A DNA stretch of 64,000 nt from Mytilus trossulus (GCF_036588685.1 NC_086374.1:94563059-94627058); one strand, 5' to 3'. Counted from the first letter of the stretch, positions 46,901 to 58,125 are shown. The notes: generated from the sequence alone by a model not told the origin. A program made the numbers and translations.

Positions 46901-49215
46901 CCCTCTCTGCATATTCTTATATGGCAAATTATTCTTGTAACAATTTTTGTCGAATCGGCAAATTCTTTAGCAAGTTTAATATTTCTACACGAGATCGAAT
47001 ACTTTCGAAAACTTGCAGATTAACATTGTTTCCTCAATCTTAGATTTTAAAAAGGTTAGTAGCTTGTTATTGCAAAGCCATAGTATAGTATTATTTATTT
47101 TCTACCAAGTAAGATTTTTTTAAGTTTCTCTCATCAGTATAATGGCTATCGACAAACAAAATTTTTTGTAGTTATACAGATACAAACAATTTTTTTTGTA
47201 GTTATACAGATACAAACAAATAATCCGTTGTAAAGATATAACCACTTTTAAGGGGTATCAACATTTTCAAATAAGTGTGTATAACATATCACGAACACTC
47301 CCTCTAATATGTCTTGTGTGTTAAAAGTTTGCAGTAATAACCCATTCCCTCTAGGCAACAATCGCACTAAGATCTCTAGAAAAAATGCAAATTTTGATGA
47401 ACGTAGTACGATTGTGTAGATCGCAGTAAGGTCGTATCATGGTAGTGGTGAGGTCTTCAATATCGTGATGAGTGTTACCAACTTTGAACATCTTTAAAAC
47501 AATCTGAGTGCTGTCCTGGCTGTACCATCGGAGCGAGAGCGTAGCGATAGCGTGTTTCTATTCGGAGAAACTGCGCTACGATCTCACAGCGACGTTATTA
47601 CGACCTCACTACGACCGTCACGTTCTCACCGCGACCCAACTACGCTTCCACTACGACTATGCCACGTTTCCACAACGCTGTTCAAGATTATACTACAATT
47701 CTAGCACGCCTTTGCCGTCCTCATAGTGACCTGACTACGTTCATACTACGACCATCATTCTCTTTGTCATTTTCACATAAAATATATTAAATTTCTTCAG
47801 ATTTTAATTGTCTGTATGTAGTTAAACTTCTTGGTCATTTTCTCTAACTGCTCAACCATGTAGCTTGTTTTTATATAGATTAGACCGTTGGTTTTCCCGT
47901 TTGAATTGTTTTATACTAGTAATTTTAGGCCTCTTTATAGCTTGCTGTTCGGTGTGAGCTAAGGCTCCGTGTTGATTTTGGCCTTTAATGGATGGAGAGT
48001 TGTCTCCTTGGCACTCATACCAAATCTATATATTTTTAACACATTTGTGTCATCTTTGATATCGTTCATTATAATATCGTCATTTAAGCTTAATGGACCA
48101 GCAATAGGTTGTAATTTAGGTCGGAGTAGTCTGTCCGACATCTCTGCTTGACCAGGATTCGTTACTATCAGAGCTCCCCCTGCCTCTACATCAACCCCTA
48201 CCACCATGCGCACATGTTCTAATATATGTTGGTGGCACCACTGTATTGGTTCTGCGAAATCTACGTTTAGAAGGAATGAAACAGTATTGATATGGAACAT
48301 TTTTGTTGAGGACATAGTAAGATCGCGATATGAACGTAGTAAGATCGCGATATGAACATAGTAAAACAGTGGTAAAAAAGTCCTATAATCGCTGTAGAAG
48401 CTTGGTAAGATCGTGTTGCAATCGGATAACTCGTGGTATGATCGTAGTGAGAACATGACGAGCGTAGTAAGATCATGACAATCGTAGAAAGAGCGCGGTG
48501 AGAACGTGATATAATCTTAGCGGGATCCTTGTAGAAGTATAATGAGGACGTAGTGTCATCATGAAAACAACGAAAATAAAAATGTTCATGCCGCTTATAC
48601 TGCGACCTCACCACGATCTAATAAATTAATTGAAGATTGCGTTGAGCGTGGTGCGATCGTGGTCTAGTGGGACTGGGGCTCAAAAAGTTATTGTATTTAA
48701 ACACACGTTTTTGCTATAACGTTAAAACTCAATCTAATTCAATTCAAATATTGATAAACTTCTCCATATATCTATACATAAAATTGCGAGCAATCAAGAT
48801 ATAATTTTAATTATGATTAGATTTAAACGTTGACGTTAATTAAATTACAATACTTTACAACGTTTAGATGATCGGTCAATCGTTTCATATGTTAATCGTT
48901 CACCATGTCTTTCAATAACTGTGGCATTAGATAAATGATCATGAGTGTCTATTCCATGATTTATAAATTTAACTGAGACAACCGGAAACGTTCCCCAACA
49001 TCGTCTGCGGACCCATATACGTTACTATAACAGTTACAACAATACATACGTTTTAGGCTGTCTTCTAATCCAGTGATCTGAGAATTAAGTTGTTGCATAC
49101 TGTTTCTAATGGTTTTAATAATTGTTTTCTCTTTGGGTGCAAGACATGTATGTTTTCCTTTTACATTGACGAAGATCGTGCACAAGGCCAGTACTGGGCA
49201 CAAAATTGTCAGCAT
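43731..49215 (-). CDS. secreted C-type lectin, complete four-exon gene
   Basis: Four minus-strand exons (49215-49050, 46761-46661, 46069-45988, 43981-43731) join in frame to 199 residues. Residues 1-20 are a signal peptide (MLTILCPVLALCTIFVNVKG). Residues 21-56 are a linker with possible helical heptads. The C-type lectin domain runs from about 64 to 195. Six cysteines fit the long-form CTLD: 64-75, 92-193 and 167-185. WLGG (127-130) matches the WIGL motif. EPN (158-160) and WND (180-182) form the calcium/sugar site, and EPN predicts mannose-type specificity. Role: secreted calcium-dependent carbohydrate recognition, often innate immunity or feeding in bivalves (family knowledge). I start at the first ATG; a TTG six codons earlier is in frame but not needed. 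Introns hold retroelement and MITE debris. Confidence 0.9.
44485..44905 (+). mobile_element. 3' tail of retroelement family P2 in lectin intron 3
   Basis: Carries the tail landmarks in order: TCTGACATCGGACTTGGACT, CCGCCGCAATTTTACGCCTG, CCTCTGGCCTTTGTTAGTCT, TGTCTGCTCTATGGTCGGGT and TGTTGTCGCTTTGACACATT. No RT sequence is attached. Confidence 0.7.
45115..45642. mobile_element. MITE-like element M5 with about 65-bp inverted ends, in lectin intron 3
   Basis: The left end CCTATCGTCGCCGTCAGATG continues into AAATTCGTAGCGG...TATCGGTAAAAATAAT. The right end is its inverse, ending CAGCTGACGGCGACTATAGG. A second, inner inverted pair is GGAATCCGCCATTGT and ATGGCGGAATTACAATGG. A 132-codon plus-strand frame crosses the left end and is not credible as a gene. 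Confidence 0.75.
45988..46069 (-). CDS. C-type lectin exon 3 (CTLD middle)
   Basis: 82 bp, acceptor TTATTCTCAAG, donor GTATAT. Encodes RYCYKHGSTLAKIDDATENA then WISAKTN: Cys92, the G-x-x-LA-x-I strand and a conserved Glu. The last base G joins AA of exon 4 to make Glu117, confirming the phase. Confidence 0.9.
46235..46615 (+). mobile_element. RT C-terminus plus 3' tail of family P1, in lectin intron 2
   Basis: The frame RELLNQEFQIVKLKLPLWKY, then YGRYRKSLDRYGISVSQMS and stop, matches the end of the RT at 59660-59801. The tail follows, with GATTCGTGTTGCTCATTCAG and TTTGCTATCTATCG. The 5' part is missing. Its presence makes the intron about 590 bp long. Confidence 0.65.
46661..46761 (-). CDS. 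C-type lectin exon 2 (start of CTLD)
   Basis: 101 bp, acceptor TTTTACCTCACAG, donor GTAATT. Encodes TVIETSGCQKGWTRYRNHCY, then YFGLNKLDWFEAQ: the C-x3-W start and W-x3-A pattern of long-form CTLDs. Confidence 0.92.
47885..48030 (+). repeat. dispersed retroposon 3' end R3
   Basis: Contains GGTTTTCCCGTTTGAATTGT, CTTGCTGTTCGGTGTGAGCT and GGAGAGTTGTCTCCTTGGCA, ending ACTCATACCAAATCTATATA. I recall such an end as widespread in bivalves; within this window it is single-copy. Confidence 0.5.
48020..48260 (-). CDS. exon-like open segment of unknown function
   Basis: After TTCCTTCTAAACGTAG (minus strand) a frame stays open for about 80 codons: FAEPIQWCHQHILEHVRMVV, then EAGGALIVTNPGQAEMSDRL and SLNDDIIMNDIKDDTNVLKI. 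It is richer in G+C than its surroundings and has protein-like composition. A GTATGAG donor-like site ends it inside repeat R3. It lies in lectin intron 1 on the same strand, but its phase (two bases in) and content do not suit the lectin. It may be a remnant of the surrounding element. Not recognised. Confidence 0.35.
49050..49215 (-). CDS. C-type lectin exon 1 (signal peptide and linker)
   Basis: 55 codons plus one base, donor GTATGT. The hydrophobic leader is followed by KHTCLAPKEKTIIKTIRNSM, then QQLNSQITGLEDSLK. The single leftover base C pairs with TC of exon 2 to give Leu56. Confidence 0.88.
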
Positions 49216-49233
49216 CGTAACTATTGAAAACAA

Positions 49234-49740
49234 GTTATCGCTGAAATGACAAATAAAAGTTCGTTTAAAATAATTTTCTCTGTTTTTCCTCTATAAATTT
49301 TTATGTCATGAAAAAACCATCAAAGCATCCTTTTTCATTACATAAGTTGATACAATAAGTTACTGACAAAGTGACTTATATTTTTATACACTGCAAGAAT
49401 TAATATGTGCCTTGCTTCGTAATTTTTTATATAAGCTGCATAATGATCAATGAGTCGTAGTGCGTATTAAAGCCTGAAAGCATCAGGAAAGAATATCCCA
49501 TTTTGAGTTTAATTGGTAAAATGAGAAGCAAATCCTAAAAATATTGCAGAAAATAACACTTTTTGACGGTTTTTTTCCAACGAATATTTGGTTAATTTCT
49601 GAAATGTATCCGTTAAATTTAAATCGACATTTGTATGTAATGCTTACGTACCCAGGAAATTAGATGACCAGCACAGATTTCAACATGACAATTCAATGCA
49701 GATTTTGGTCAAATACAACACGGTCTGTAAGTTTGGTATA
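49234..49740 (-). other. upstream region of the lectin gene
   Basis: This would hold the lectin promoter and 5' UTR. No clear TATA box could be chosen among many AT-rich words, and no upstream exon is evident. Confidence 0.3.
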
Positions 49741-49744
49741 AGGT

Positions 49745-49980
49745 TTAATAACAAAAATACCGAACCCAGAGGAAAATTTGTTACGGAAAGTCCCCTAAGC
49801 ACAGGGCAAAATGAAATTTCAAACACATCAAACTAATGGATAACAACTGTCCTATTCATGATAGGTAGGCATTTTTTAGGTTGAAAATTGTGAATTAATC
49901 CTGGTTTCATGGCTAGCTGAATATCTCACTTGCATGACAGTCGCATAAAATCAATTATAATAACAACGATGTGTGAACAA
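49745..49980 (-). mobile_element. retroposon R2 copy (diverged)
   Basis: ACAAAAATACCGAACCCAGA, ACACATCAAACTAATGGATA, ACAACTGTC and CTCACTTGCATGACAGTCGC align in order with 31557-31785. It may extend to about 50180 as A-rich sequence. Confidence 0.65.
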
Positions 49981-50179
49981 AATAAATAGAAAAATGGGTA
50001 GAACTGTCAAAAAAGGGTTACGACAGTCAACATTGTGTTATAATCCCAATCACTATAAAAACAAAGAGATATGTCAACAAAGAAAAACAAAAGGTAATCT
50101 ATACAAACACATTAGCAAAATCGAGAGACAAGAATACAAAAATTTACCAATGCACAATAAAACAATAACGGGTTAGTCA

Positions 50180-51350
50180 AGAGTACATTGCCACGTGACA
50201 TGAACAATACCAAAAAAGACTAAAACGTAAAATAAAAGTTTACAAAGACAAATAAAAAAATACAATGACACGTTATTATTCTAAATGTATAAACTTGTCA
50301 TGCAATAAATGAAATATATAAATATATAGGACCAGATTTGCCCATTTGACCGTAATTTAAGAAAAATGCCCAACTCATTACGCAGAAGGTGATATAGTTA
50401 ATGTTGAGTAGGCTGGTTTTTTGCGCATTTCTTTTTACTTTCTTTGCGTATATTTTCATATGTGGTTTGTATGAACATTTGAATATGAAATTCTCCAAAC
50501 AGTTGGAAAATTCTTTAAAAGGATAGGTAGGGTCAGATTTATCTGAGACAATTTCTGAAAGGCTAATTTTTGGCAATAAGAAAAAATCAGAAAAAAATAT
50601 TTAGACCCGGTATTTAAAAACCACAAATCGAAGAACACACATTAAGGATCTAGGAACTGTTATCTGTAATTCAAACAGTTGTAGAATGTGGTAACAATTG
50701 CAATTTCAAAAATGGTACAAACAATTCCAGTTCTTTCCTGTTACCAAAATGAATCAATTTAAAAAAGTTTCTTATGGGAATAAGGAATAAGTTTAAGACA
50801 CTATGTGTTGTCTACTAGTATATCCTGAATAGTTTAGTAAATACAAATTATTGATTTTAGCATTTGTAATACAAAAGGTTTAGAAATATAATAACATATA
50901 GTCAGAGATGACGGTAACATGATAGAAACTTGAGTTAAAGTACAACGGTAACAGGACAGAGTTGGTAACAGAAAGGATTTTTTCTCAAAAAAATGCTTTA
51001 TTTGATAGTTTAAGAAAAATAAGTCAGTTAAGATTGGTCACAATTGGAAGATTACAGCAAACAATCTCATTTATCCTTTGAAACTGTATTTGCCAGATGA
51101 AAAATCTCCCTAGGTAATGAAAAATTCTAAAATAAATTCCTTTTTGTTAATATCTACTATACTAGAATTGCACAATGTTCTCTAGCTGTTGTTATCAAAA
51201 GTAAAAAAACTATTTTATATTCAATATACTGTATATTACTTTGAAATCTATTTGATATGGTGATGATAACTTATATTAAATGAAATGGTTTACATATAGT
51301 AGATTAACTTTTTGATTCATCAGTGAAATTCCGTCAAAAACTTTGGTTTA
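50180..51350. other. non-coding AT-rich DNA
   Basis: No gene or RNA feature that I can support. Confidence 0.3.
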
Positions 51351-51354
51351 AGTG

Positions 51355-51692
51355 AACATCATTCGTTCGTTTAGGGGCGTCGTCACTTCCGTACCAATAT
51401 TGTGCAAGTATTTAGAAAAATATGATGCTATGTTGCACGAATATTTCGACAAATTGAATTATCATTATTGACAATCAGAACTGTTGTCATTATGGAATTG
51501 TGATTAAGTACATACGGAATAAACATTATTTTTAGTTAATATTCTGCACAAAGACGATCACTAAGACGCTTAATGAACGTTAACAGTACAGGGATACAGT
51601 CGATCCCCTCTATCTGGTAAATGACGTCATAAAGGCGCGCATAATTGACGAGTTTTCTAGGTATGGGCAAACTCGAAAGTGGTCTATTCTAT
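51355..51692. mobile_element. MITE-like element M1, second copy, inverted and missing one end
   Basis: TTTAGGGGCGTCGTCACTTC corresponds to the inverse of 9450-9471. The right end, GCATAATTGACGAGTTTTCT then CTCGAAAGTGGTCTATT, matches the M1 terminus. The outer 70 bp of the left end is absent. Confidence 0.7.
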
Positions 51693-52024
51693 TATACGTT
51701 GTATCTAATAACCGATTAAAAGTGCAATTAAAAGATGGCTATTATAACGAGGTTTTGAAAGAACTGGAAAAATGAATTTTTATTGCAATGTATTTACATA
51801 GGATTCCTTTTATTCTCAACACATATTTCTATAATGACACGATATCATTTTTGCTATATGAAACAATAGCAAACAGGGTCTTTAAGTTCTAATTACCGGT
51901 ACTTCCTATAAAATCTTGTTTGCAAAGTTATAAATTATTCAAAATACTTTGGATTTTTTATCCCAGATATAGATTACCTAGCCATATTTGCATCTTAATG
52001 CGCTTCAACTTTATGGCTTTTAAC

Positions 52025-52118
52025 CATTTTTATCTGAGCCATGTGAGCGTCACTGACGAGTCTTATAAGGACGGAACGTGCGTCTGGCGTTTCAAATTAT
52101 AAGTCTGGTACCTTCAAT
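52025..52118 (-). repeat. copy of the direct-repeat end (D1) of the P1 element
   Basis: GAGCGTCACTGACGAGTCTT, ACGTGCGTCTGGCGTTTCAA and GTCTGGTACCTTCAATAACT are the inverse of D1 at 58964-59090. Confidence 0.65.
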
Positions 52119-52119
52119 A

Positions 52120-53635
52120 ACTATTGAATATTCACTACAGTTTCAAAAGCAAGATAACTATCAAATCTGAGCTTTCTTTCAAATATGTGTTCGAAATTTG
52201 TGTCCTTTGGTCATTTCTATTATAGAATGGCAGGCAAATGCAAACATTCGAGAAATCCATCTATTGGTAAAAATAATTGATGATTTTTTCAAACTGTTTG
52301 ATCTCTCGAGATTTACAGATAGGCGAAAAAAACATAAACAATGAAGACGAATAATGCAGAAATAATTATCATGAGAAACATGACGCAATTAACTTGAAAC
52401 TACGAAATGGTTTTAAATTATTTATCAAAATCATTCATACTGAGTTTGATCGTTGTATGCACTTATCTAGATCTTAAGAAAAACAGATTGGTACAAATAG
52501 AAATTTCATGAAAACATATTTTCAAGCTTATGTCAGTGACAGATGAAAAATATTACAATTAGTTTTCCCTCTGACTTAGCGGTAATAGTGTACTTACAAT
52601 TGCAACCTTTCTGTTAAATGCCCAGTTGCGTCAGAAGTTTCCTTCTAATTTTTTGTGTACAATAACATAAAAAATATCTGTTCCAAAAATCTATATATGA
52701 TATTGTCACAGCTTTGATATGCAACTTTTAATAGCACGCAATACATTTTTTTTTCCGAGTTACTTGGAATATACAATTTTCAATTTTTATAGATTAGTGT
52801 TAACTATTAGATTTGAATTATATATGATCTAAGTTTCTGTCTTGGTTAAACATTTATGGTTTGACGAATTGTCATATTGTGTAAAAAAAATTACCATTTT
52901 TATCATATACAAATACGAACACATAATAAACTATAGTTTAATCCATCAGAGCTAACCACTTTCAATCGGTTATCCATCATCCCCAATCATTTTAGACTTG
53001 CAGTACCTATTATATAGCTGTTAGTATATGAATTGAGTTAAACATTCTGCAAATCTAAACGATAACAAAGTAAAAACGTAATGAATCACATAATTAAAAA
53101 ATCGGCTTTACCAAATTTCTGCAAAATGTGCTACATGCACTCCTCTAAGTTAATACTTTGAAATATGTTAATAACTAAGATTTGATTTAAATTATAATGA
53201 CTAGTAATCTGTTAAAGTACTAAACTAAACTAAGATATAGCTGGATCAACAACCATGTCATATCAAACAACTGACTGTTGGTTAACGTACAATACAGTTT
53301 ATAGAACAATTTGACATGTTACTGATATAAGGCAATGCTTTCTTCTTTTAAACGTATCACTAAAATAATGGCATAAGTATTGCATAAGTATCGCATTAAT
53401 TTTCCCCAAAACAAAAATCTGCTCGTGTATGATATTTTACTGGTGCTATGCCTGGTCGTTTCAATAGCGTCTGAACAGAAATGCAAAAAAAGGCCAATTG
53501 CGGAGCCGCAACTTTATGTTAAGAACAATAACAAAAGTTCATGAACTGAATATTTATCGATTTTTTTTATTAATTACATCATGTCAGTACCTATAGAAGC
53601 ACTAATGGTATTATACCATAACCGAGTGACCTCGA
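52120..53635. other. non-coding AT-rich DNA
   Basis: Nothing supportable seen beyond simple AT-rich sequence. Confidence 0.3.
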
Positions 53636-53639
53636 TATC

Positions 53640-53960
53640 AGAAAAAAGTAAAATCACAAAAATACAGAACTCAGAGGAAAATCAAATCGGCAAGTCCCTA
53701 ATCACATGGCAAAATCAAATGACAAAACACATCAAAAACCAATGAACAACAACTGTCATATTCCTGACTTGGACAGGCATTTTCAAATGTAGAAAATGGT
53801 GGTTTAAACCTGGTTTAATAGCGCTAAACCTCTCACTTTGAACGATAGTCTCGTCAAATTCCATTATATTTACAATGATGCGTGAACTAAACAGAAATAA
53901 GAAATAAAACAGTCCGAATATGGGTACAGTAGTCATCATCATGTTACAATTTTAAAAGAA
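53640..53960 (-). mobile_element. retroposon R2 copy
   Basis: AAATCACAAAAATACAGAAC, AAACACATCAAAAACCAATG, ACAACTGTCATATTCCTGAC and GCGCTAAACCTCTCACTTTG match the family. It extends further toward the 5' side than the copies in SatC. Confidence 0.7.
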
Positions 53961-54054
53961 ACAATTTCGCGTGTCTGACGTCAGAAAATGTATATGTCAC
54001 ATATTTTTGTCGTTCAATGTTTATATAAACAATTTTAAAATTTCATATAGGCAA

Positions 54055-54756
54055 GGAGTGTGTGTCCGAGCGAGAACTGCTCTAGTTCATTACTTTAGAA
54101 ATATTTATTTGATCGGGTTGTTGTCTCTTTGACACATTCCCCTTTTCCATTCTCAATTTTATTTTTACAGAGTTTGTCTTTAGTGCCGTGAGGAGGCAGT
54201 AGAGTGCCTCCCCGTGCTTCAGGTTTATGCTCTTACAATATACTAGATTATGGAGTGTGTGTCCGAGCGAGAACTGCTCTAGTTCATTACTTAGAAATAT
54301 TTATTTGGTCGGGTTGTTGTCTCTTTGACACATTCCCCATTTCCATTCTCAATTTTATTTTTTACAGAGTTTGTCTTTAGTGCCGTGTGGAGGCAGTAGA
54401 GTGCCTCCCCGTGCTTCAGGTTTATGCTCTTATAATATACTAGATTATGGTGTGTGTGTCCGAGCGAGAACTGCTCTCTAGTTCATTACTTTAGAAATAT
54501 TTATTTGGTCGGGTTGTTGTCTCTTTGGCACATTCCCCATTTCCATTCTCAATTTTATTTTTTACAGAGTTTGTCTTTAGTGCCGTGTGGAGGCAGTATA
54601 GTGCCTCCCCGTGCTTCAGGTTTATGCTCTTATAATATACTAGATTATGGAGTGTGTGTCCGAGCGAGAACAGCTCTAGTTCATTACTTTAGAAATATTT
54701 ATTTGGTCGGGTTGTTGTCTCTTTAACACATTCCCCATTTCCATTCTCAATTTTAA
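54055..54756 (+). repeat. 197-200-bp tandem repeat, 3.5 copies, carrying a retroelement 3' terminus
   Basis: GTGTGTCCGAGCGAGAAC starts copies at about 54059, 54256, 54453 and 54655. Each copy contains GGTCGGGTTGTTGTCTCTTT, GACACATTCCCCATTTCCAT and TCTCAATTTTA, which is the end of the P2 tail (compare 44854-44905). Then comes GTGCCGTGTGGAGGCAGTAG. Copies are nearly identical, so expansion is recent. Confidence 0.9.
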
Positions 54757-54759
54757 TGT

Positions 54760-55680
54760 TAGCATACAGGGTTAAAAAATCAAAAGTATGTAAATATCAA
54801 TTTCAGAAATAGTAATAAACCTGAAAGATTGGTTTTCTATGCAAATAGCACATATTCCTTAATAAACCTTCATCAGGTGCACAAAGGGCTAATAGTTTCA
54901 GAGCCAAATGATTAATTGAAGATAATGTGTCGATATGTAAACACAAGACAGTACTAGTCCAATATATACTTGACATAATTACAACATGTAAAACCCCCAT
55001 GTAACATCGAAAACCAAATTGTAGCACAATTGTTTATGTTCCTGTACAGACACATTTCAATTGTATAAGAACAATTTCTTAACAGAAAGCAAAAAACAAC
55101 GTATGTTAAAGTGGGGAAAAAAGGAAAGTTCGTCTTATAATTTTTCTACCGAAATCTAGGCAACAAGATACCAGTATGTAGGAAATTCTTGAAGCACAAT
55201 AAAAACAGTAAATCTATTGCACATAGAAAACTTATGCTCGGTAAATTAATGGAATTGACAAGCGAAAGAAATTTGAACTGTTAGAAAATATATACTGTAT
55301 CTTTTAATAGTGTATCATAACAATAAGAAGGTAAACTTGCTTCATTTTCATGGGATTTTATTTTCCAAAGCTTCCCTAGAAATGTGGAAGCAGAGTTAGT
55401 GTGAATGCTTCGTCTCAAAATTACAAAGTAACTGGTTTGTTACAGTATTGCACAAACAGGTCCAAGGAGAAACAATTATAAGTTGTTTTCTTCAGTAAGT
55501 GTTATTTATATCGACTTTAAGTCAGTTGTGATCAAACATTTTGAAGACAAAAAGGATAACATTTGTTTAAAATAAGAACATGTTAGCACATTTTTATTTC
55601 TGAATATGAGGTAAGTTTCAAAATTATTACCATTGTCTAAAATCCGACATAATGTTAAAATAAAAACTAAGCTCATCATA
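54760..55680. other. non-coding AT-rich DNA
   Basis: No gene supported. Confidence 0.3.
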
Positions 55681-55681
55681 G

Positions 55682-55760
55682 ACACCAGGATGGAATTTTT
55701 TGTTGGTGCCCCAAACGCGAGTTTCGTCTACAAAAGACTCACAAGTGATACTAGATTAAA
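55682..55760 (+). repeat. diverged copy of D1
   Basis: ACACCAGGATGGAATTTTTT then CGCGAGTTTCGTCTACAAAA and GACTCACAAGTGATA resemble ACCAGGATTATAATTTAGTA and CGTCTACATAAGACTCATCA in D1. Confidence 0.45.
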
Positions 55761-57567
55761 CTAGAGGCTCTAAAGAGCCTGTGTCGCTCACCTTGGTCTA
55801 TGTGCATATTAAACAAAGGACACAAATGGATTCATGACAAAATTGTATTTTGGTGATGGTGATGTGTTTGAAGTTCTTACTTTACTGAACGATTTTGCTT
55901 CTTACAATTATATCTATCATGAACTTTGCCCATTAGTAACAGAGAATTATATTTGGTAAAAATTTACATAAATTTACCAAATTAATGAAAATTGTTAAAA
56001 ATTGACTATAAAGGGCAATAACTCCTTAAGGGGTCAATTGACCATTTAGGTCATGTTGACTTATTTGTAGATCTTACTTTGCTGAACATTATTGCTGTTT
56101 ACAGTTTATCGCTATCTATAATAGTATTCAAGATAACCAAAAACGGCAAAATTTCTTTAAAAATTACCAATTGGAGGGCAGCAACCCAACAACCAGTTGT
56201 CCAATTCATCTGAAAAATTCAGGGCAGATAGATATTGACTTGATTAACAATTTAACTTCTTGTCAGATTTGCTCTAGATGCTTTGGTTTCATAGTTATAA
56301 GCAAAAAACTGCATTTTACCCCTATGTTCTATTTTTAGCCGTGGCGGCCATCTTGGTTGAATGGCCAGGTCATCGGACACATTTTTCAAACTAGATACCC
56401 CAAAGATGATTGTGGCCTAGTAGTTTCAGTGGAGATTTTGTAAAAGATTACTTAGATTTATGAAAAATGGTTAAAGATTGACTATAAAGGGCAATAACTC
56501 CTAAAGGGGTCAACTGACCATTTTGGTCATGTTGACTTATTTGTAGATCTTATTTTGCTGAACATTATTGCTGTTTACAATTTATCTCTATCTATAATAA
56601 TATTCAAGATAATAACCAAAAACAGCAAAATTTCCTCAAAATTACCAATTCAGGGGCAGCAACCCAACAACCGATTGACCGATTAATCTGAAAATTTCAG
56701 GGCAGATAGTTCTTGACCTGATAAACATTTTTATCCCATGTCAGATTTCCTCAAAATGCTTTGGTTTTTGAGTAATAAGCCAAAAACTACATTTTACCCC
56801 TATGTTCTATTTTTAGCGGTGGCGGCCATCTTGGTTGGTTGACCAGGTCACGTCACACATTTTTTAAACTAGATACCCCAAAGATGATTGTGGCCAAGTT
56901 TGGATTAATTTGGCCAAGTAGTTTCAGAGGAGAAGATTTTTGTAAAAGATCACTTTAATTTACGAAAAATGGTTAAAAATTGACTATAAAGGGCAATAAC
57001 TCCTAAACGGGTCAACTGACCATTTTGGTCATGTTGACCTATTTGTAGATCTTATTTTGCTGAACATTATTGCTGTTTACAGTTTATCTCTAACTATAAT
57101 AATATTCAAGATAATAACCAAAAACAGCAAAATTTCTTCAAAATTACCAATTCAGGGGCAGCAACCCAACAACCGATTGACCGATTCATCTGAAAATTTC
57201 AGGGCAGATAGATCTTGACCTGATAAACATTTTTACCCCATGTCAGATTTGCTCTAAATGCTTTGGTTTTTGAGTTATAAGCCAAAAACTGCATTTTACC
57301 CCTATGTTCTATTTTTAGCCGTGGCGGCCATCTTGGTTGGTTGACCGGGTCACGCCACACATTTTTTAAACTAGATACCCCAATGATGATTGTGGCCAAG
57401 TTTGGTTTGATTTGGCCCAGTAGTTTCAGAGGAGAAGATTTTTGTAAAAGTTAACGACGACGGACGACGACGACGACGGACGACGACGGACGACGACGGA
57501 CGACGACGGACGCCGGACGCCAAGTGATGAGAAAAGCTCACTTGGCCCTTCGGGCCAGGTGAGCTAA
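55761..57567. mobile_element. 1.8-kb repeat element M7 with three internal about 480-bp repeats and a CGACGACGGA microsatellite
   Basis: The left end is CTAGAGGCTCTAAAGAGCCT with TGTCGCTCACCTTGG. The right end is AAAAGCTCACTTGGCCCTTC with GGGCCAGGTGAGCTAAAAA. Both ends hold short hairpins, and GCTCACCT is shared in inverted form. GACTATAAAGGGCAATAACT recurs at 56004, 56480 and 56982. Words such as GGCGGCCATCTTGGTTG repeat in each unit. At 57455-57525 a run of CGACGACGGA units ends in CGGACGCCAAGTGATGAGAA. I recall this as an abundant bivalve element. No transposase. Confidence 0.75.
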
Positions 57568-57569
57568 AA

Positions 57570-58125
57570 ACCAATAGTTTAATGATATTCAAATCTCATA
57601 AATTGATGAAGAATTTCAAATTAAGTTACAAACAACAGCTGGAAGAATCGCTTTGCCGGCAATGTAACCACCAACCAACATGACAATCCAAATTCAGACT
57701 TGATGTAAAAATAAGGAATATGACAAAATAAGCACAATAAGTAAAATACTGATCTACCACCTTTTCTTGTATCAAACAATCTACGAAGGCACAAACACAT
57801 TGTATCGTTCAACCATGCAATTCATGATGGTGATTATAAACATGTTGTAGTGTTAGTTGTTTGAGCAGTTTTTATGAAAGTAGCATATCGCTTTTAATAA
57901 AATATTTTAGTGTGGTAATGTTGAATGTTGAATAATATATATAAACGCCAAATAATCGGCATATAATATGATATTGCTGACAAATAAGAAGTTCACAATT
58001 TGAAAGTTAAAATTACAACAAATAAAAATCCTGAAATTAATGCAGGTGAAATTCCTACAATGAAAGAATAAAAAATAATTTACTTATCTTTGTAATTACA
58101 AAGAAAATGTTAATGATTGCTGCGA
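57570..58125. other. non-coding AT-rich DNA
   Basis: No gene supported. Confidence 0.3.

Larger units (their letters stand above)
47335..48685. mobile_element. element M6 with degenerate CTACGAC/GTAGTAAGATCG minisatellite ends, in lectin intron 1
   Basis: The left end CCCTCTAGGCAACAATCGCA and the inverse of the right end (CCCACTAGACCACGATCGCA) are similar. Inside lie short degenerate repeats: CTACGACC-type words at 47565-47760 and the opposite orientation GTAGTAAGATCGCGATATGA at 48315-48500. The centre holds a 3' tail repeat (47885-48030) and an exon-like open stretch (48020-48260). Element limits are approximate. Confidence 0.5.

Noticed and set aside
57371-57592. Arg/Ser-rich minus-strand frame
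   Set aside because: It is the translation of the CGACGACGGA microsatellite and the hairpin end of M7.
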